This document shows positions 25,927 to 34,792 of a DNA stretch of 64,000 bases, in pieces. Under the pieces are notes generated by a model that made no database searches, was not told the DNA's origin, and worked only from the letters and a program-made list of their open reading frames with translations. The number at the start of each line of letters is the position of its first letter. Within the stretch, counting starts at the first letter, position 1. The stretch covers positions 248,001-312,000 of the forward strand of contig NZ_SIRE01000005.1 in NCBI RefSeq assembly GCF_004307995.1, read 5' to 3'. Source of the DNA: Paenibacillus thalictri. Lineage in GTDB: Bacteria > Bacillota > Bacilli > Paenibacillales > NBRC-103111. The position numbers were made by a program, and so were the translations under genes.

Positions 25927-26769
25927 TTAACTTTGCTTTTCATACAATTTACGGTATTCGGAAGGTGTCATGCCTTCGTGCTCGTAAAATCGTTTATTAA
26001 AATAGCTCACGCTTGGATATCCGGCGTCGATCGCAATTTCGCGAATGGTCGATGTTTTGCGTTCCAGCAGCCATTGTTTGGAAACTTGCAGCCTGCATAA
26101 GGTCACAAAATCCATCGGTTTCATCTGCACCGCTTTGCGAAACAGCTTGCAAAAATAATACGGGCTGACTCCTGCCCGGGCCGACCACTCCTCGAGGATA
26201 AACGGCTTGCATGCTTCGCTTTGAATGAGCGGCAGCAGGCCAAGCACCCGTTCCGTCGCATCGCTGCTTCTGGCCGCCGTCAGCGGCACGGCTTGGCTGA
26301 TGAATTCGGCCAGCACGGCATACGTCAGCACGGAAAGCGCCGCCTTATGCAGCAGCTTGTGCGCCGACGCTTTATCCAGCAGCGCAAGATGCGCCTGCTC
26401 GAATGCGGCGCCTTGCCGCAGCGTCCACAGCTGGGACTTGTGGAACCCTCGCTCGATCAAATACTCATTGATTTTGCTCCCGTAAAAATGCAGCCAACGC
26501 ACATCCCATGGATCTTCGGTGCAGGAGAAATATCTTTGGCGTTGGAGCGGGAAATATAACACCGCATCGCCTTTTTGCAGTTTATAGACACGGCCCTCCG
26601 ATTCGACATAGCCTGTTCCGGACGCCACGTAATGAATATTAAAGTTGTTGAGCGTCCCCACCTCGCGGGTTACATCGTGATCAAGCTCTTGCCAATACGT
26701 TCCCACCGATTCCGGGAAACAAAAAAACGGCTGATCGGCTAACGTCGGCAGCAAAACCTGTCGTTTCAT
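25927..26769 (-). CDS. AraC family transcriptional regulator
   Basis: A 280-residue regulator. The N-terminal half is a cupin-like sensor (HYVASGTGYVESEGRVYKLQ near 47-66), and the C-terminal two helix-turn-helix units include EWSARAGVSPYYFCKLFRKA near 195-214 and REIAIDAGYPSVSYFNKRFY near 244-263, followed by GMTPSEYR. ATG at 26769 with GGAG 7 bases upstream. It is divergent from the Gfo/Idh/MocA dehydrogenase gene and is likely to control it in response to a sugar or derivative. Confidence 0.92.
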   Translation of the reverse strand: MKRQVLLPTLADQPFFCFPESVGTYWQELDHDVTREVGTLNNFNIHYVASGTGYVESEGRVYKLQKGDAVLYFPLQRQRYFSCTEDPWDVRWLHFYGSKINEYLIERGFHKSQLWTLRQGAAFEQAHLALLDKASAHKLLHKAALSVLTYAVLAEFISQAVPLTAARSSDATERVLGLLPLIQSEACKPFILEEWSARAGVSPYYFCKLFRKAVQMKPMDFVTLCRLQVSKQWLLERKTSTIREIAIDAGYPSVSYFNKRFYEHEGMTPSEYRKLYEKQS

Positions 26770-26793
26770 CAAGTTGCTCCTTCATGACAATAT

Positions 26794-26819
26794 AATGTTA
26801 TCCCAAGTCAAAATGTTAT
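26794..26819. promoter_or_regulatory. Direct repeat in the divergent AraC/dehydrogenase promoter region
   Basis: AATGTTAT occurs at 26794-26801 and 26812-26819, 18 bases apart, in the 122-base gap. Spaced direct repeats are the usual operator form for AraC proteins. A TATAAT-like CTATAATGG lies at about 26850 for the dehydrogenase direction. Confidence 0.4.
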
Positions 26820-26891
26820 TATATTCATTTTAATTACGCTGTCCTATAATGGCAATATAATCTTAATATATGAATAGGAGCTGCGAAACCG

Positions 26892-27893
26892 ATGAGTGAG
26901 AGAAAACTTCGATTCGGCGTGCTGGGCTGTGCAGGAATTGCCAAACGCGCTGTAATCCCAGGCATTCAACAATCCGAATTGTGCGAGGCGGCGGCGATTG
27001 CCAGCCGTGATGAAGAGAAGGCGAAGCTGACCGCCGAGCAGGTCGGGATACCCGTTGCTTACGGCAGCTATGAGGCGTTGCTTGCCGACGAAACAATTGA
27101 CGCCGTATATATTCCATTGCCCAACCATCTGCACAAGGAATGGACAATCAAAGCCGCAGAGGCCGGCAAACATGTGCTTTGCGAGAAACCGGCCGCGCTG
27201 GATGCCGCCGAAACCGAGGAAATGGTAGCGGCGTGCGCCAAAGCGGGAGTCACATATGCCGAAGCGTTTATGTACCGGCATCATCCGCGTTACGCGATGA
27301 TCCGCGAAATCATCGATTCCGGCGAAATCGGACAAATCCGCGGCATCCACGGCGCATTTACGTTTAACGGCGCGGCGAATCAAGGCAATGTGCGGTTCGC
27401 TCAATGGATGGGGGGCGGCTCCATCTATGACGTAGGGGTATATCCGCTTAGCGCGGCGCGGTTGATTCTGGGCAGAGAGCCTGAGGCGGTAACGGTCAAT
27501 GCGTTTTTCTCGCCGGAGCACGATCATGTCGATATGATGGCTTCCGGGCTGGTGGAATTTTCCGATTCGGTGGCCCTTACATTCGACTGCGGCATGTGGG
27601 CGGCAGGCCGCAATACGCTGGAGATTTTGGGAACGGACGGCATTATTGAAGTTCCGTCGGCTTATGTCAGCCCGCTGAACGCAAGCTCCAACTTTTTTGT
27701 CACGGTAAAAGGCGAGCGGAGAGAAGTTGAGGTGCCGCAGGTGAATCAATATGCGCTGCAGGCCGACGACTTTGCCAGAAGTGTATTTTACGGCGAACCG
27801 CAAAAATTTGATCCGCAGGACTCGATCAAAAATATGCGTGTTGTTGACGCATGCTTGAAGTCCGCCCGCGAACGGGTTAGAGTAATTATTTAA
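26892..27893 (+). CDS. Gfo/Idh/MocA family oxidoreductase
   Basis: A 333-residue NAD(P)-dependent dehydrogenase of sugars or cyclitols. N-terminal Rossmann motif FGVLGCAGIAKRAV near 8-21, the signature CEKPAAL near 97-103 with the catalytic Lys, and the C-terminal beta-sheet domain with MYRHHPRY and the region QGNVRFAQWMGGGSIYDVG near 164-182, where the Asp-His-type pair usually sits. The AraC gene is divergent and an aldo/keto reductase follows after 57 bases, so a sugar catabolic function is plausible. Confidence 0.9.
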   Translation: MSERKLRFGVLGCAGIAKRAVIPGIQQSELCEAAAIASRDEEKAKLTAEQVGIPVAYGSYEALLADETIDAVYIPLPNHLHKEWTIKAAEAGKHVLCEKPAALDAAETEEMVAACAKAGVTYAEAFMYRHHPRYAMIREIIDSGEIGQIRGIHGAFTFNGAANQGNVRFAQWMGGGSIYDVGVYPLSAARLILGREPEAVTVNAFFSPEHDHVDMMASGLVEFSDSVALTFDCGMWAAGRNTLEILGTDGIIEVPSAYVSPLNASSNFFVTVKGERREVEVPQVNQYALQADDFARSVFYGEPQKFDPQDSIKNMRVVDACLKSARERVRVII

Positions 27894-27950
27894 TGCCATA
27901 AACTATTTCGTAACCGCCATTACATTTGATCTTTGGAGGAGAGCGACACG

Positions 27951-28895
27951 ATGGAATACATATCGATTAAAGGAACAGATAAACCGATATCCAGGCTTAT
28001 TAAAGGGACCGACTACTTCCGCAACGATAATTATGAGAAAGTTCGGGAGAATTTGGACGCGTTTATCGCTATTGGCGGAACAACGCTGGATACCGCTCAC
28101 GTATATTGTGGCGGCGAAAGCGAAGTACAGATCGGCAGGTACATTCAGGAACGGGGAAACCGCGACAAACTTGTGATTCTGACTAAAGGTGCCCATCACG
28201 ACAAAAACGGTCCGCGCGTGAGCCCGCAAGCGATTGCCAGCGATCTTGCGACCAGTCTGGAACGGCTGCAAACCGACCATGTCGAGTTGTATGCGCTGCA
28301 CCGCGACGATACCGCGATTCCGGTACAAGTGATTATCGATGCGCTGAATGAGCATATTGCGGCAGGCCGCATCGGAGCGATCGGCGCTTCGAACTGGTCG
28401 TGGCAGCGGCTGCAGGAAGCCAACGAGTATGCTGCGGCAAACGGTCTGGCCGGCTTCACCTTCAGCAGTCCGAATCTCAGCCTCGCCAAAGCAAACGAAC
28501 CGTTCTGGGCCGGCTGCGTTTCGGCGGATTTTGAAACTTGCGCATGGCATGAGAAACATCAGCTTCCGCTGTTATCATGGTCGTCGCAGGCTCGCGGCTT
28601 CTTTACCGGACGGTTTACTCCGGAGGTTCGCGATAATGCCGATATGGTTCGCGTCTTCTATAGCGATGCAAACTGGGAACGGTTGAAGCGGGCGCAGGAG
28701 CTGGCCGGGCAGAAAAATGTGACGATGATCCAAATCGCTCTTGCGTATGTGCTGAACCAGCCATTCCCGACTTGCGCGCTTGTCGGCGCTCAGAACATCG
28801 AGGAGCTGCGTTCATGCGAGGAAGGCGCTACCTTGAGATTGACGCGCGAAGAGCTGGAGTGGCTTGATTTAAGCCGCGAGAGCTTAAAGGCTTGA
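27951..28895 (+). CDS. Aldo/keto reductase
   Basis: A 314-residue TIM-barrel NADPH-dependent oxidoreductase. The catalytic tetrad can be seen as Asp and Tyr in DTAHVYCGG near 46-54, Lys in LTKGAHH near 77-83 and His in YALHRDD near 109-115. The NADPH-binding end carries CALVGAQNIEELRS near 283-296. ATG at 27951 with GGAGGAGAG upstream. It lies in line with the Gfo/Idh/MocA gene and is closed by a terminator, consistent with a two-gene sugar or aldehyde unit. Confidence 0.9.
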   Translation: MEYISIKGTDKPISRLIKGTDYFRNDNYEKVRENLDAFIAIGGTTLDTAHVYCGGESEVQIGRYIQERGNRDKLVILTKGAHHDKNGPRVSPQAIASDLATSLERLQTDHVELYALHRDDTAIPVQVIIDALNEHIAAGRIGAIGASNWSWQRLQEANEYAAANGLAGFTFSSPNLSLAKANEPFWAGCVSADFETCAWHEKHQLPLLSWSSQARGFFTGRFTPEVRDNADMVRVFYSDANWERLKRAQELAGQKNVTMIQIALAYVLNQPFPTCALVGAQNIEELRSCEEGATLRLTREELEWLDLSRESLKA

Positions 28896-28933
28896 TTTTG
28901 CGAAGCCGCGCCGGTCTTATAAACGTATAATAC

Positions 28934-28988
28934 AAAGCCTTTATCCAGCCACGGGGCCGTTTCCCGTGCGCCGGATGAGGCTTTTTTT
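28934..28988 (+). terminator. Intrinsic terminator after the aldo/keto reductase
   Basis: AAGCCTTTATCC pairs imperfectly with GGATGAGGCTT, with an inner CACGGG/CCCGTG pair, followed by a T run. Confidence 0.8.
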
Positions 28989-29120
28989 GCGCGATAACCC
29001 GATATCTCGGCAGCAGGTTGCATAACAGTCATCTTTCCGTCCGCAGCGGTTGAAAATTGTGGTAGCATAAATTAGAAAGAGGCGGGCCCAAGATGATATA
29101 ATGGTCGTGGAAGGGTTGAT

Positions 29121-29762
29121 ATGATGGATCTTCGCGAGCAGTTTGGGGAAATCGATATTTATTTGTTCGATCAGCTGTTAAAAGGCCGGTTCACGCCGGA
29201 CATGACGCTGCTTGACGCCGGCTGCGGCAATGGGCGCAATATGGTCTATTTTTTGCGGAACGGTTACGATGTATATGGTGTGGACCGCAGCGAGACGGCG
29301 GTACAAGCTGTGCGCAGTTTGGCGGCCGAGCTTGCTCCGGAGCTTCCGCAGGATCGCTTTGAGATGCAAGCCGTCGAGAAGCTTAGTTATACAAATGACA
29401 CCTTCGACGTAGTCATATGCAACGCGGTGCTGCATTTTGCCGAACATGAAGATCATTTTCAGACGATGGTTTCGGAGCTGTGGCGTGTGATCAAACCCGG
29501 GGGCATGTTGTTTGCGAGACTTGCTTCCAGCATCGGCATCGAACAGCAGATCGAACCGATCGGCGGAGGGCGGTATAAACTGCCCGACGGGTCCGAGCGT
29601 TACCTTGTGAGCGAAGAGCAACTGCTGCGTTTGACCGAGAAGCTATATGGCACTTGGCTGGAGCCGCTCAAAACCGTGAATGTCCAAGGACTGAGATGTA
29701 TGAGCACGTGGTGCATCAAGAAACCGCATATTGTATTTTTTGAACAGGAGCGAGCAAGATGA
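29121..29762 (+). CDS. SAM-dependent methyltransferase (class I)
   Basis: A 213-residue methyltransferase. Motif I is LLDAGCGNGRNMVYFL near 30-45, the acidic residue of motif II is in GVDRSE near 54-59, and motif post-II VVICNAVLHF is near 98-107, as in Methyltransf_11/25 enzymes. The start is the first of two ATG codons. The nitrilase gene overlaps its end by 4 bases, so it belongs to a three-gene set. The acceptor is not known. Confidence 0.9.
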   Translation: MMDLREQFGEIDIYLFDQLLKGRFTPDMTLLDAGCGNGRNMVYFLRNGYDVYGVDRSETAVQAVRSLAAELAPELPQDRFEMQAVEKLSYTNDTFDVVICNAVLHFAEHEDHFQTMVSELWRVIKPGGMLFARLASSIGIEQQIEPIGGGRYKLPDGSERYLVSEEQLLRLTEKLYGTWLEPLKTVNVQGLRCMSTWCIKKPHIVFFEQERAR

Positions 29763-30616
29763 AGCTAAGAGTATCTGCAGTACAATATCATTTAAAAACG
29801 ATCGGCGCTTTTGCCGAGTTTGCCGCACAGGTGACGCATTATGTGAAAACAGCCGCCGAATTCGACTCCGAATTCGTGTTGTTTCCCGAATTGTTTACGA
29901 CACAGCTGATGTCGATCGGCGATGCGTCCGGCGTAGCTTTATCAATTAACGAACTGCCGGATTTTACGGAGCAATATATCGAGTTGTTCAGCGGCTTGGC
30001 CAAGACGACGGGCATGCACCTGATCGGCGGCACGCATATTATCGAAGAGGGCGGCAGGCTGTATAACACCGCATTTTTATTTTATCCGGACGGCACCATC
30101 GGGCAGCAGCGCAAGCTGCACATTACACCAAGCGAAGTCAAAGAATGGCATATGGCTGCGGGAGACAAGCTCCATGTATTTGACACGGCCAAAGGCCGCA
30201 TCGCCATGCTCATCTGTTACGACATCGAATTCCCGGAAATTGTGCGTATGGCCAAAGCCCAAGGCGTGGACGTCATTTTTTGCCCGTCGTGCACCGACGA
30301 TAAACATGGTTTCCATCGTGTCCGGTATACGTGCCACGCGCGGACGATCGAAAATCAGGTGTATGTTGTCACGACGGGAACGGTAGGGTCGCTGCCGACC
30401 GTTGACTTTATGCGGGGCAATTACGGACAAGCGGCTGTCATCACGCCTAACGACGTGCCATTTCCGCCGGGCGGCATCTTGGCGCAAGGTGAGATCAACG
30501 GCGATATGGTGATTACGGCCGATCTCGATCTAGATCTGCTGTACGAAGTGAGGGAGAAGGGCTCCGTTACGACATGGCGCGACCGCAGGACGGATCTGTA
30601 TACAGATTGGAGCTAA
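29759..30616 (+). CDS. Carbon-nitrogen hydrolase (nitrilase superfamily)
   Basis: A 285-residue amidase-type protein. The catalytic triad is visible as Glu in FPELF near 42-46, Lys in RKLHIT near 118-123 and Cys in ICYDIEFPE near 155-163. It overlaps the methyltransferase gene by 4 bases (ATGA) and precedes a GNAT gene. In Bacillus the YhcX protein fuses a GNAT domain with this type of nitrilase domain; here the two functions are encoded by separate neighbouring genes in reverse order. Substrate unknown. Confidence 0.9.
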   Translation: MKLRVSAVQYHLKTIGAFAEFAAQVTHYVKTAAEFDSEFVLFPELFTTQLMSIGDASGVALSINELPDFTEQYIELFSGLAKTTGMHLIGGTHIIEEGGRLYNTAFLFYPDGTIGQQRKLHITPSEVKEWHMAAGDKLHVFDTAKGRIAMLICYDIEFPEIVRMAKAQGVDVIFCPSCTDDKHGFHRVRYTCHARTIENQVYVVTTGTVGSLPTVDFMRGNYGQAAVITPNDVPFPPGGILAQGEINGDMVITADLDLDLLYEVREKGSVTTWRDRRTDLYTDWS

Positions 30617-30640
30617 CGGCCGTAAGGAGTGTTGTGACCG

Positions 30641-31309
30641 ATGTATCGAAAAGAACTTTATCTGTTCGCAGATCAACGCCCGGTCAAAGCGCTGATCCGC
30701 AATTATACGCGTGAGGATTTCCCTGGACTGATCCGCATTCAGAAGCTGAGCTTCCCGCCGCCGTTTCCTTCCGAATTATGGTGGAATGAAGAGCAGCTGA
30801 CCCAGCATGTGAACCTGTTCCCGGAAGGGGCTTTATGCGTTGAAATCGACGGCGAACTGGTCGCTTCCATGACCGGGCTGATTGTGCGCTTCGACCCCGA
30901 GCACCCGGAGCACACATGGGAAGAAATCACTGATTCCGGCTACATCCGCAATCATGAGCCTGCGGGCGATACGTTGTATATCGTCGATATATGCGCGCTG
31001 CCGACCCATCGCAAGCTTGGTCTGGGCAAATGGCTGATGCAGTCGATGTATGAGGTTGTCGTTCGCCTCGGTTTGACACGCCTCCTTGGCGGAGGACGCA
31101 TGCCCGGCTATCACAAGGTGGCGGAGCAAATGAGCGCGGAGCAGTATGTGCAGGCCGTCGTCGAAGGTGAAATCAAGGATCCGGTGATTACTTTTTTGCT
31201 GCGCTGCGGACGTACGCCGTTGAAACTGATTTCCGGATATTTGGAAGACGAGGAATCGCTGAATCACGCTTTGCTGATGGAATGGAAAAATCCGTTTGTT
31301 GGAAAATAA
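30641..31309 (+). CDS. GNAT family N-acetyltransferase
   Basis: A 222-residue protein with an acetyl-CoA loop near 119-130 (ALPTHRKLGLGKWL) and a GNAT fold beginning RNYTREDFPGLIRIQKLSF near 19-37. TAAGGAG lies before the ATG. It follows the nitrilase gene after 24 bases. The pairing mirrors the fused GNAT-nitrilase proteins of other Bacillales, which suggests a joint reaction path such as acylation and deacylation of an amine. Confidence 0.86.
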   Translation: MYRKELYLFADQRPVKALIRNYTREDFPGLIRIQKLSFPPPFPSELWWNEEQLTQHVNLFPEGALCVEIDGELVASMTGLIVRFDPEHPEHTWEEITDSGYIRNHEPAGDTLYIVDICALPTHRKLGLGKWLMQSMYEVVVRLGLTRLLGGGRMPGYHKVAEQMSAEQYVQAVVEGEIKDPVITFLLRCGRTPLKLISGYLEDEESLNHALLMEWKNPFVGK

Positions 31310-31378
31310 ACAGGTTTATATGCCTCCCCGATGGAAACAATGGGTTAGAGTAAGCCCAACATCAAGGGAGGTTTTTCT

Positions 31379-31990
31379 ATGCGCAAAAATTGGATGATCT
31401 GCGGCGCACTCGTCTTAACGGGAGCGGCGCTCTCCGGCTGCTTTGACAAATCGCAGCAGGCGGTTCCCGCATCGGCACCGCAGCACGAGCAGCACCAAAT
31501 GACGGCGGCACCGGCCGCGGACAAGGCTTCCTCCGAGGCTGCCGGAACGATGGTTGACATTGTGAACGGCAAAGGCGAAAAAATCGGTATGGCCAGCTTA
31601 AAACCGCAGGATGGCGGCGTTAGAGTCAGTGTATCGGCTGCAAGTCTGTCTCCGGGGGAACATGGAATCCATTTCCACGAAACCGGGAAATGCGAAGCTC
31701 CTGATTTTAAGACAGCCGGCTCGCACTTGAATCCCGCTTCCAAAAAACACGGCTTCCTCACGCCGGAAGGACCTCATGCCGGGGATCTGCCTAACCTGAT
31801 CGTCGGCGCCGACGGCACCGGCAAAGCCGAGTTCACCACCAAGCTGGTGACACTCGATAAGGGCAAGCCGAATTCTCTGCTGAAAGCAGGCGGAACCGCC
31901 TTGGTTATTCATGATAAAGCCGACGACTACATTACCGATCCGGCAGGCAACTCCGGCGACCGTATCGCCTGCGGCGTAATTAAAGGTTAA
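31379..31990 (+). CDS. sodC: Lipoprotein Cu/Zn superoxide dismutase
   Basis: A 203-residue lipoprotein with lipobox LSGC (Cys21), a linker rich in Ala and Gln, and a SodC domain from about 50. All metal ligands look present: HFHETGKC, GSHLNP, KHG...GPHAGDLPN and LVIHDKADD, plus the disulfide cysteine in RIACGVI. Bacillus subtilis YojM, a relative, lacks part of the copper site, whereas this one seems complete, so it is probably an active extracytoplasmic dismutase. RBS GGGAGG. Terminator follows. Confidence 0.93.
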   Translation: MRKNWMICGALVLTGAALSGCFDKSQQAVPASAPQHEQHQMTAAPAADKASSEAAGTMVDIVNGKGEKIGMASLKPQDGGVRVSVSAASLSPGEHGIHFHETGKCEAPDFKTAGSHLNPASKKHGFLTPEGPHAGDLPNLIVGADGTGKAEFTTKLVTLDKGKPNSLLKAGGTALVIHDKADDYITDPAGNSGDRIACGVIKG

Positions 31991-32046
31991 CAGTTAGCAA
32001 TGACCGGCTGCTTGCAGCTAGAAGCATGTAATGTCGGTAAAACAAA

Positions 32047-32090
32047 AACCGCAAGTATCATCCTGTGTGGAATGATGCTTGCGGTTATTT
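32047..32090. terminator. Bidirectional terminator between sodC and the UPF0756 gene
   Basis: AACCGCAAGTATCAT pairs with ATGATGCTTGCGGTT over 15 bases. There are A and T runs on the two sides, serving the convergent genes. Confidence 0.8.
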
Positions 32091-32113
32091 GCTTTGTTCG
32101 GACAAGATGCGCC

Positions 32114-32566
32114 TCATGACTTGCCGAGGAATAAGGACAAGATGCCTGCGGCGATCAGCGGACCGACCGGTACTCCGCGTAAAAAAGCGACGCCTAATAT
32201 GGTGCCGATGAGCAGTCCGGTTACCACCGTCGGCTGACTTGTCATGAGCTGAGCGCCCCGGCCGCCAAGAAAAGCGACAAGTAAACCGATGACGATGGCA
32301 AGCAGCGATTGCCAATGAAACAACGTGTGGGATAACGTTTCAATTGTAATTTTGCCGCTTGCCAGCGGAGCCATAATTCCGATCGTCAGGACGATAATGC
32401 CTACCGTTAATCCGTATTTCTCGATAAACGGAAATGCCTGATGCAGCTGAGTGACTCTCAGCAGAAGCAGCACAACCACGGCAATGGTGATCGACGAATT
32501 GTTGCTTAATATGCCAAGCGCCGCAAAAAGCAATAAAATCAAAGAAGTGATATCGATCTGGGCCAT
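32114..32566 (-). CDS. UPF0756/YtwI-family membrane protein
   Basis: A 150-residue integral membrane protein with four hydrophobic segments (about 7-37, 48-66, 83-101 and 110-145) and the conserved SGKITIETL and [16 protein letters not shown] region. The family (DUF441) is common in Bacillales and has no known function. The start at 32566 was taken because GGAG lies upstream and family members start there; the longer reading frame upstream contains no family similarity. Confidence 0.88.
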   Translation of the reverse strand: MAQIDITSLILLLFAALGILSNNSSITIAVVVLLLLRVTQLHQAFPFIEKYGLTVGIIVLTIGIMAPLASGKITIETLSHTLFHWQSLLAIVIGLLVAFLGGRGAQLMTSQPTVVTGLLIGTILGVAFLRGVPVGPLIAAGILSLFLGKS

Positions 32567-32728
32567 TTCAGCGGTTCTCCTTATGAATTTGGCGGCAATT
32601 TCCGTGATTGAGGATCGCCTTACGGTATATTGTAGCATAATTTGACATGATCTTATGTAAAAAAGGAAAATTCGCTGCAGCAGCGAATATGTAATGTCTG
32701 ACTTGATGAGCAAAAAGGGAGCTGCAGC

Positions 32729-33814
32729 ATGAATTTTCATATTGAATATTTGTCATTTTTCGTGATACAAGCAGACGGCGAAGGAGAATCCGGCAGCAAA
32801 AACTATAAGCATTACCAAACATTGGACGAATCGAGCTACGAAGAAAGCGAGCTTAGCGGATTTTTGGACGGGGAACTGGGCAAAATTGCTAAACGCAAGG
32901 CGGAACGCAACCCGCGGGCCGAGCAGGTGCCGACGAAAATCGGCAGATTTATTGTGGAGCCCGGTTACGGAGCGGACAGCAATCCGAACTTCAACCAGTT
33001 CGACCGGCTGCGCGGAGCCGAATCGGCGGAGCAATTTTTAGGTTTTGCCGACGATATGCTGCGGGCTTACATGGATGCAAGCGCGATTCGCGGCGGAGTG
33101 CTGCTGATTGCCAGGGCGAAGCTGCCGAAGCATACGGATGAACGGTTCGTTTTTGTCATGAAATGCGACTTTGAACAAAAAATCGCCCGTATCACCGACG
33201 AGCGCAGTTTGCTGAATAAAGTGGAAATGGCGATCAGCGCTAAAAACATGAAATCGATTCTGTACCCGCATATGCCGGAACCCGGCATGATCGAGCCGTG
33301 GGAGCTAAAAATACACCAAGCTTCCCATGCTAAATACTTCGAAGATTTTCTGAAATTTGTAGAATACGAAAAATCGGTGCCGGAGATCATGAACGAACGT
33401 GTTGTCCAAATGGCGCAGCAGTATATCGAGGACAACTACGAGGAGATGAGCCCGCAGCGTGAGCAGGAGGAGAAGGAGCTTGAGTTGTGGGCCTACGGCG
33501 ACCAGCGGGAATTGCAGGAGAAATGGACGCCGCAGCAGGTAGTGGAAGCCGCCGCGCCTTTGATCGAGGAAAAGCCGGATTTGGAGCTGAAGCTGAAGCT
33601 TGGGCATATTACGGTGCGTGGGCTGCTGGCCGATTACGGAGACCGGGTGCATATCGCCAAGGAGGGGGGAAGGTACGTCATATTAATCGAAGGCGACGAA
33701 CTTCTGTTTGACCGCGCCGTATCCCCGGTGGAATTGGCCCGTCCGGAAACGCTGGAGGCGACCGTGCGCCGTATCCGCGAGAAAGTGGAAGAAGAATCCA
33801 GCGTTCCGTATTAA
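32729..33814 (+). CDS. DUF3900-type protein
   Basis: A 361-residue cytosolic protein. It opens with a beta-rich [14 protein letters not shown] and has a middle region with [28 protein letters not shown] strands (about 121-144), resembling nucleoid-associated NdpA-like proteins. The second half is charged and helical with a run of Glu. I recall this as the DUF3900 family of Bacillales, function unknown. ATG at 32729 with AAAGGGAG upstream. It is divergent from the UPF0756 gene. Confidence 0.7.
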   Translation: MNFHIEYLSFFVIQADGEGESGSKNYKHYQTLDESSYEESELSGFLDGELGKIAKRKAERNPRAEQVPTKIGRFIVEPGYGADSNPNFNQFDRLRGAESAEQFLGFADDMLRAYMDASAIRGGVLLIARAKLPKHTDERFVFVMKCDFEQKIARITDERSLLNKVEMAISAKNMKSILYPHMPEPGMIEPWELKIHQASHAKYFEDFLKFVEYEKSVPEIMNERVVQMAQQYIEDNYEEMSPQREQEEKELELWAYGDQRELQEKWTPQQVVEAAAPLIEEKPDLELKLKLGHITVRGLLADYGDRVHIAKEGGRYVILIEGDELLFDRAVSPVELARPETLEATVRRIREKVEEESSVPY

Positions 33815-33921
33815 TCTGCCGCTTCATGCGTAAATATACGTTCGAAAAAAGTTCACAAATTGGCATGCATACCGCCGATCGTTCATACGATGTAACAAAC
33901 GGATACGAGAGGCGGATGCAT

Positions 33922-34080
33922 ATGGCTGGAGAGCTTTTATTCGGCATCATTGTGCTGGCAATATTGGCGGGGCTGGTGTGTACAGGCCTTTGGAAGCTGG
34001 TTACCCTGGATACGACACATTACGATTTGGAGTATTTGTGGAACAATAAGTTTACCCGGGAACAGCTGGAGCTGGAGTGA
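33922..34080 (+). CDS. Small single-pass membrane protein, unknown
   Basis: A 52-residue product starting at MAGELLFGIIVLAILAGLV, one membrane segment at about residues 4-22, then a polar tail ending LEYLWNNKFTREQLELE-type sequence. GAGAGGCGG lies before the start. It sits 108 bases after the DUF3900 gene and before a strong terminator, so it may be part of that transcript. I do not recognise it. Confidence 0.6.
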   Translation: MAGELLFGIIVLAILAGLVCTGLWKLVTLDTTHYDLEYLWNNKFTREQLELE

Positions 34081-34106
34081 CGTGATATGTCGTCCTTCGG
34101 AAAAAG

Positions 34107-34177
34107 AAAAATCGCCGCTGCGCCAAGCCGCATCTTTCAACAATGAAGAGCGGGCTGGCTGAAGCGGCGATTTTTTT
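34107..34177 (+). terminator. Intrinsic terminator after the small membrane protein gene
   Basis: AAAATCGCCGCT pairs with AGCGGCGATTTT over 12 bases, with AGCC/GGCT pairing inside, followed by a T run. Confidence 0.8.
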
Positions 34178-34179
34178 GG

Positions 34180-34792
34180 TTAGCACATAGTAGAACAAAG
34201 GGATGAGTAGGACGGGCAGCGCCCAATGTTGTCAGGATAAGAAGCCAATGGATCAAAGTATCGTCACAGGAATGATCAAGCTTCTTTTATGCACGGCGGC
34301 GCCCCGTTCTGGACATAGAACCATTCGGATGGATCACGGACTGAGTGAGACTGTCGATTCATTATGCATCATCCAACCGTTGAGCAATCCAACCGTTGTG
34401 TACCCCCAATGTTGGAGAAGTGCCCTTTCTAAACGGACATCAGCGCAGCTATGTAAACCAAATCTGAGGTTTTGCTCAATGGGACGGACATCAGCGCTCT
34501 TATTCGGCCTACCATCGGGGTTTCCCCGGCTTTTTTGGGCCAATAAAGTCGCGGGTGTCCGTTAAAAATGATAACCTCGGTTTTTGTGCCACATAGAGAC
34601 GCTCAGGTCCGTTGGCGTTGGAGCGTGCCGTTTGCATGTATAAGGCCAACCATAACGACGAGGCTACCCGTTACGGACAGCCAGCCAAAGATCAACATTC
34701 AGCAAGTTGTATCGATTGCGCTAATGCAACCAATACGCGATCCGAATATCAGTCATTTATCGCTAACCTGACAACATTAGGGCAGCGCTCCA
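34180..34792. other. Gene-free stretch with degenerate short repeats
   Basis: No convincing coding sequence is present on either strand in this stretch. Visible structure is limited: ACGGACATCAGCGC occurs at 34433-34446 and again at 34484-34497 (51 bases apart), and CAATCCAACCGTTG-type sequence is doubled at about 34371-34398. Such degenerate short repeats are common between convergent genes in this group. Confidence 0.6.

Noticed and set aside
26844..27899. Long open frame (351 residues) antisense to the Gfo/Idh/MocA gene
   Set aside because: It is an exact mirror of a well-recognised gene, has no ribosome site and its composition is rich in Arg, His and Gln, as expected for an antisense shadow.
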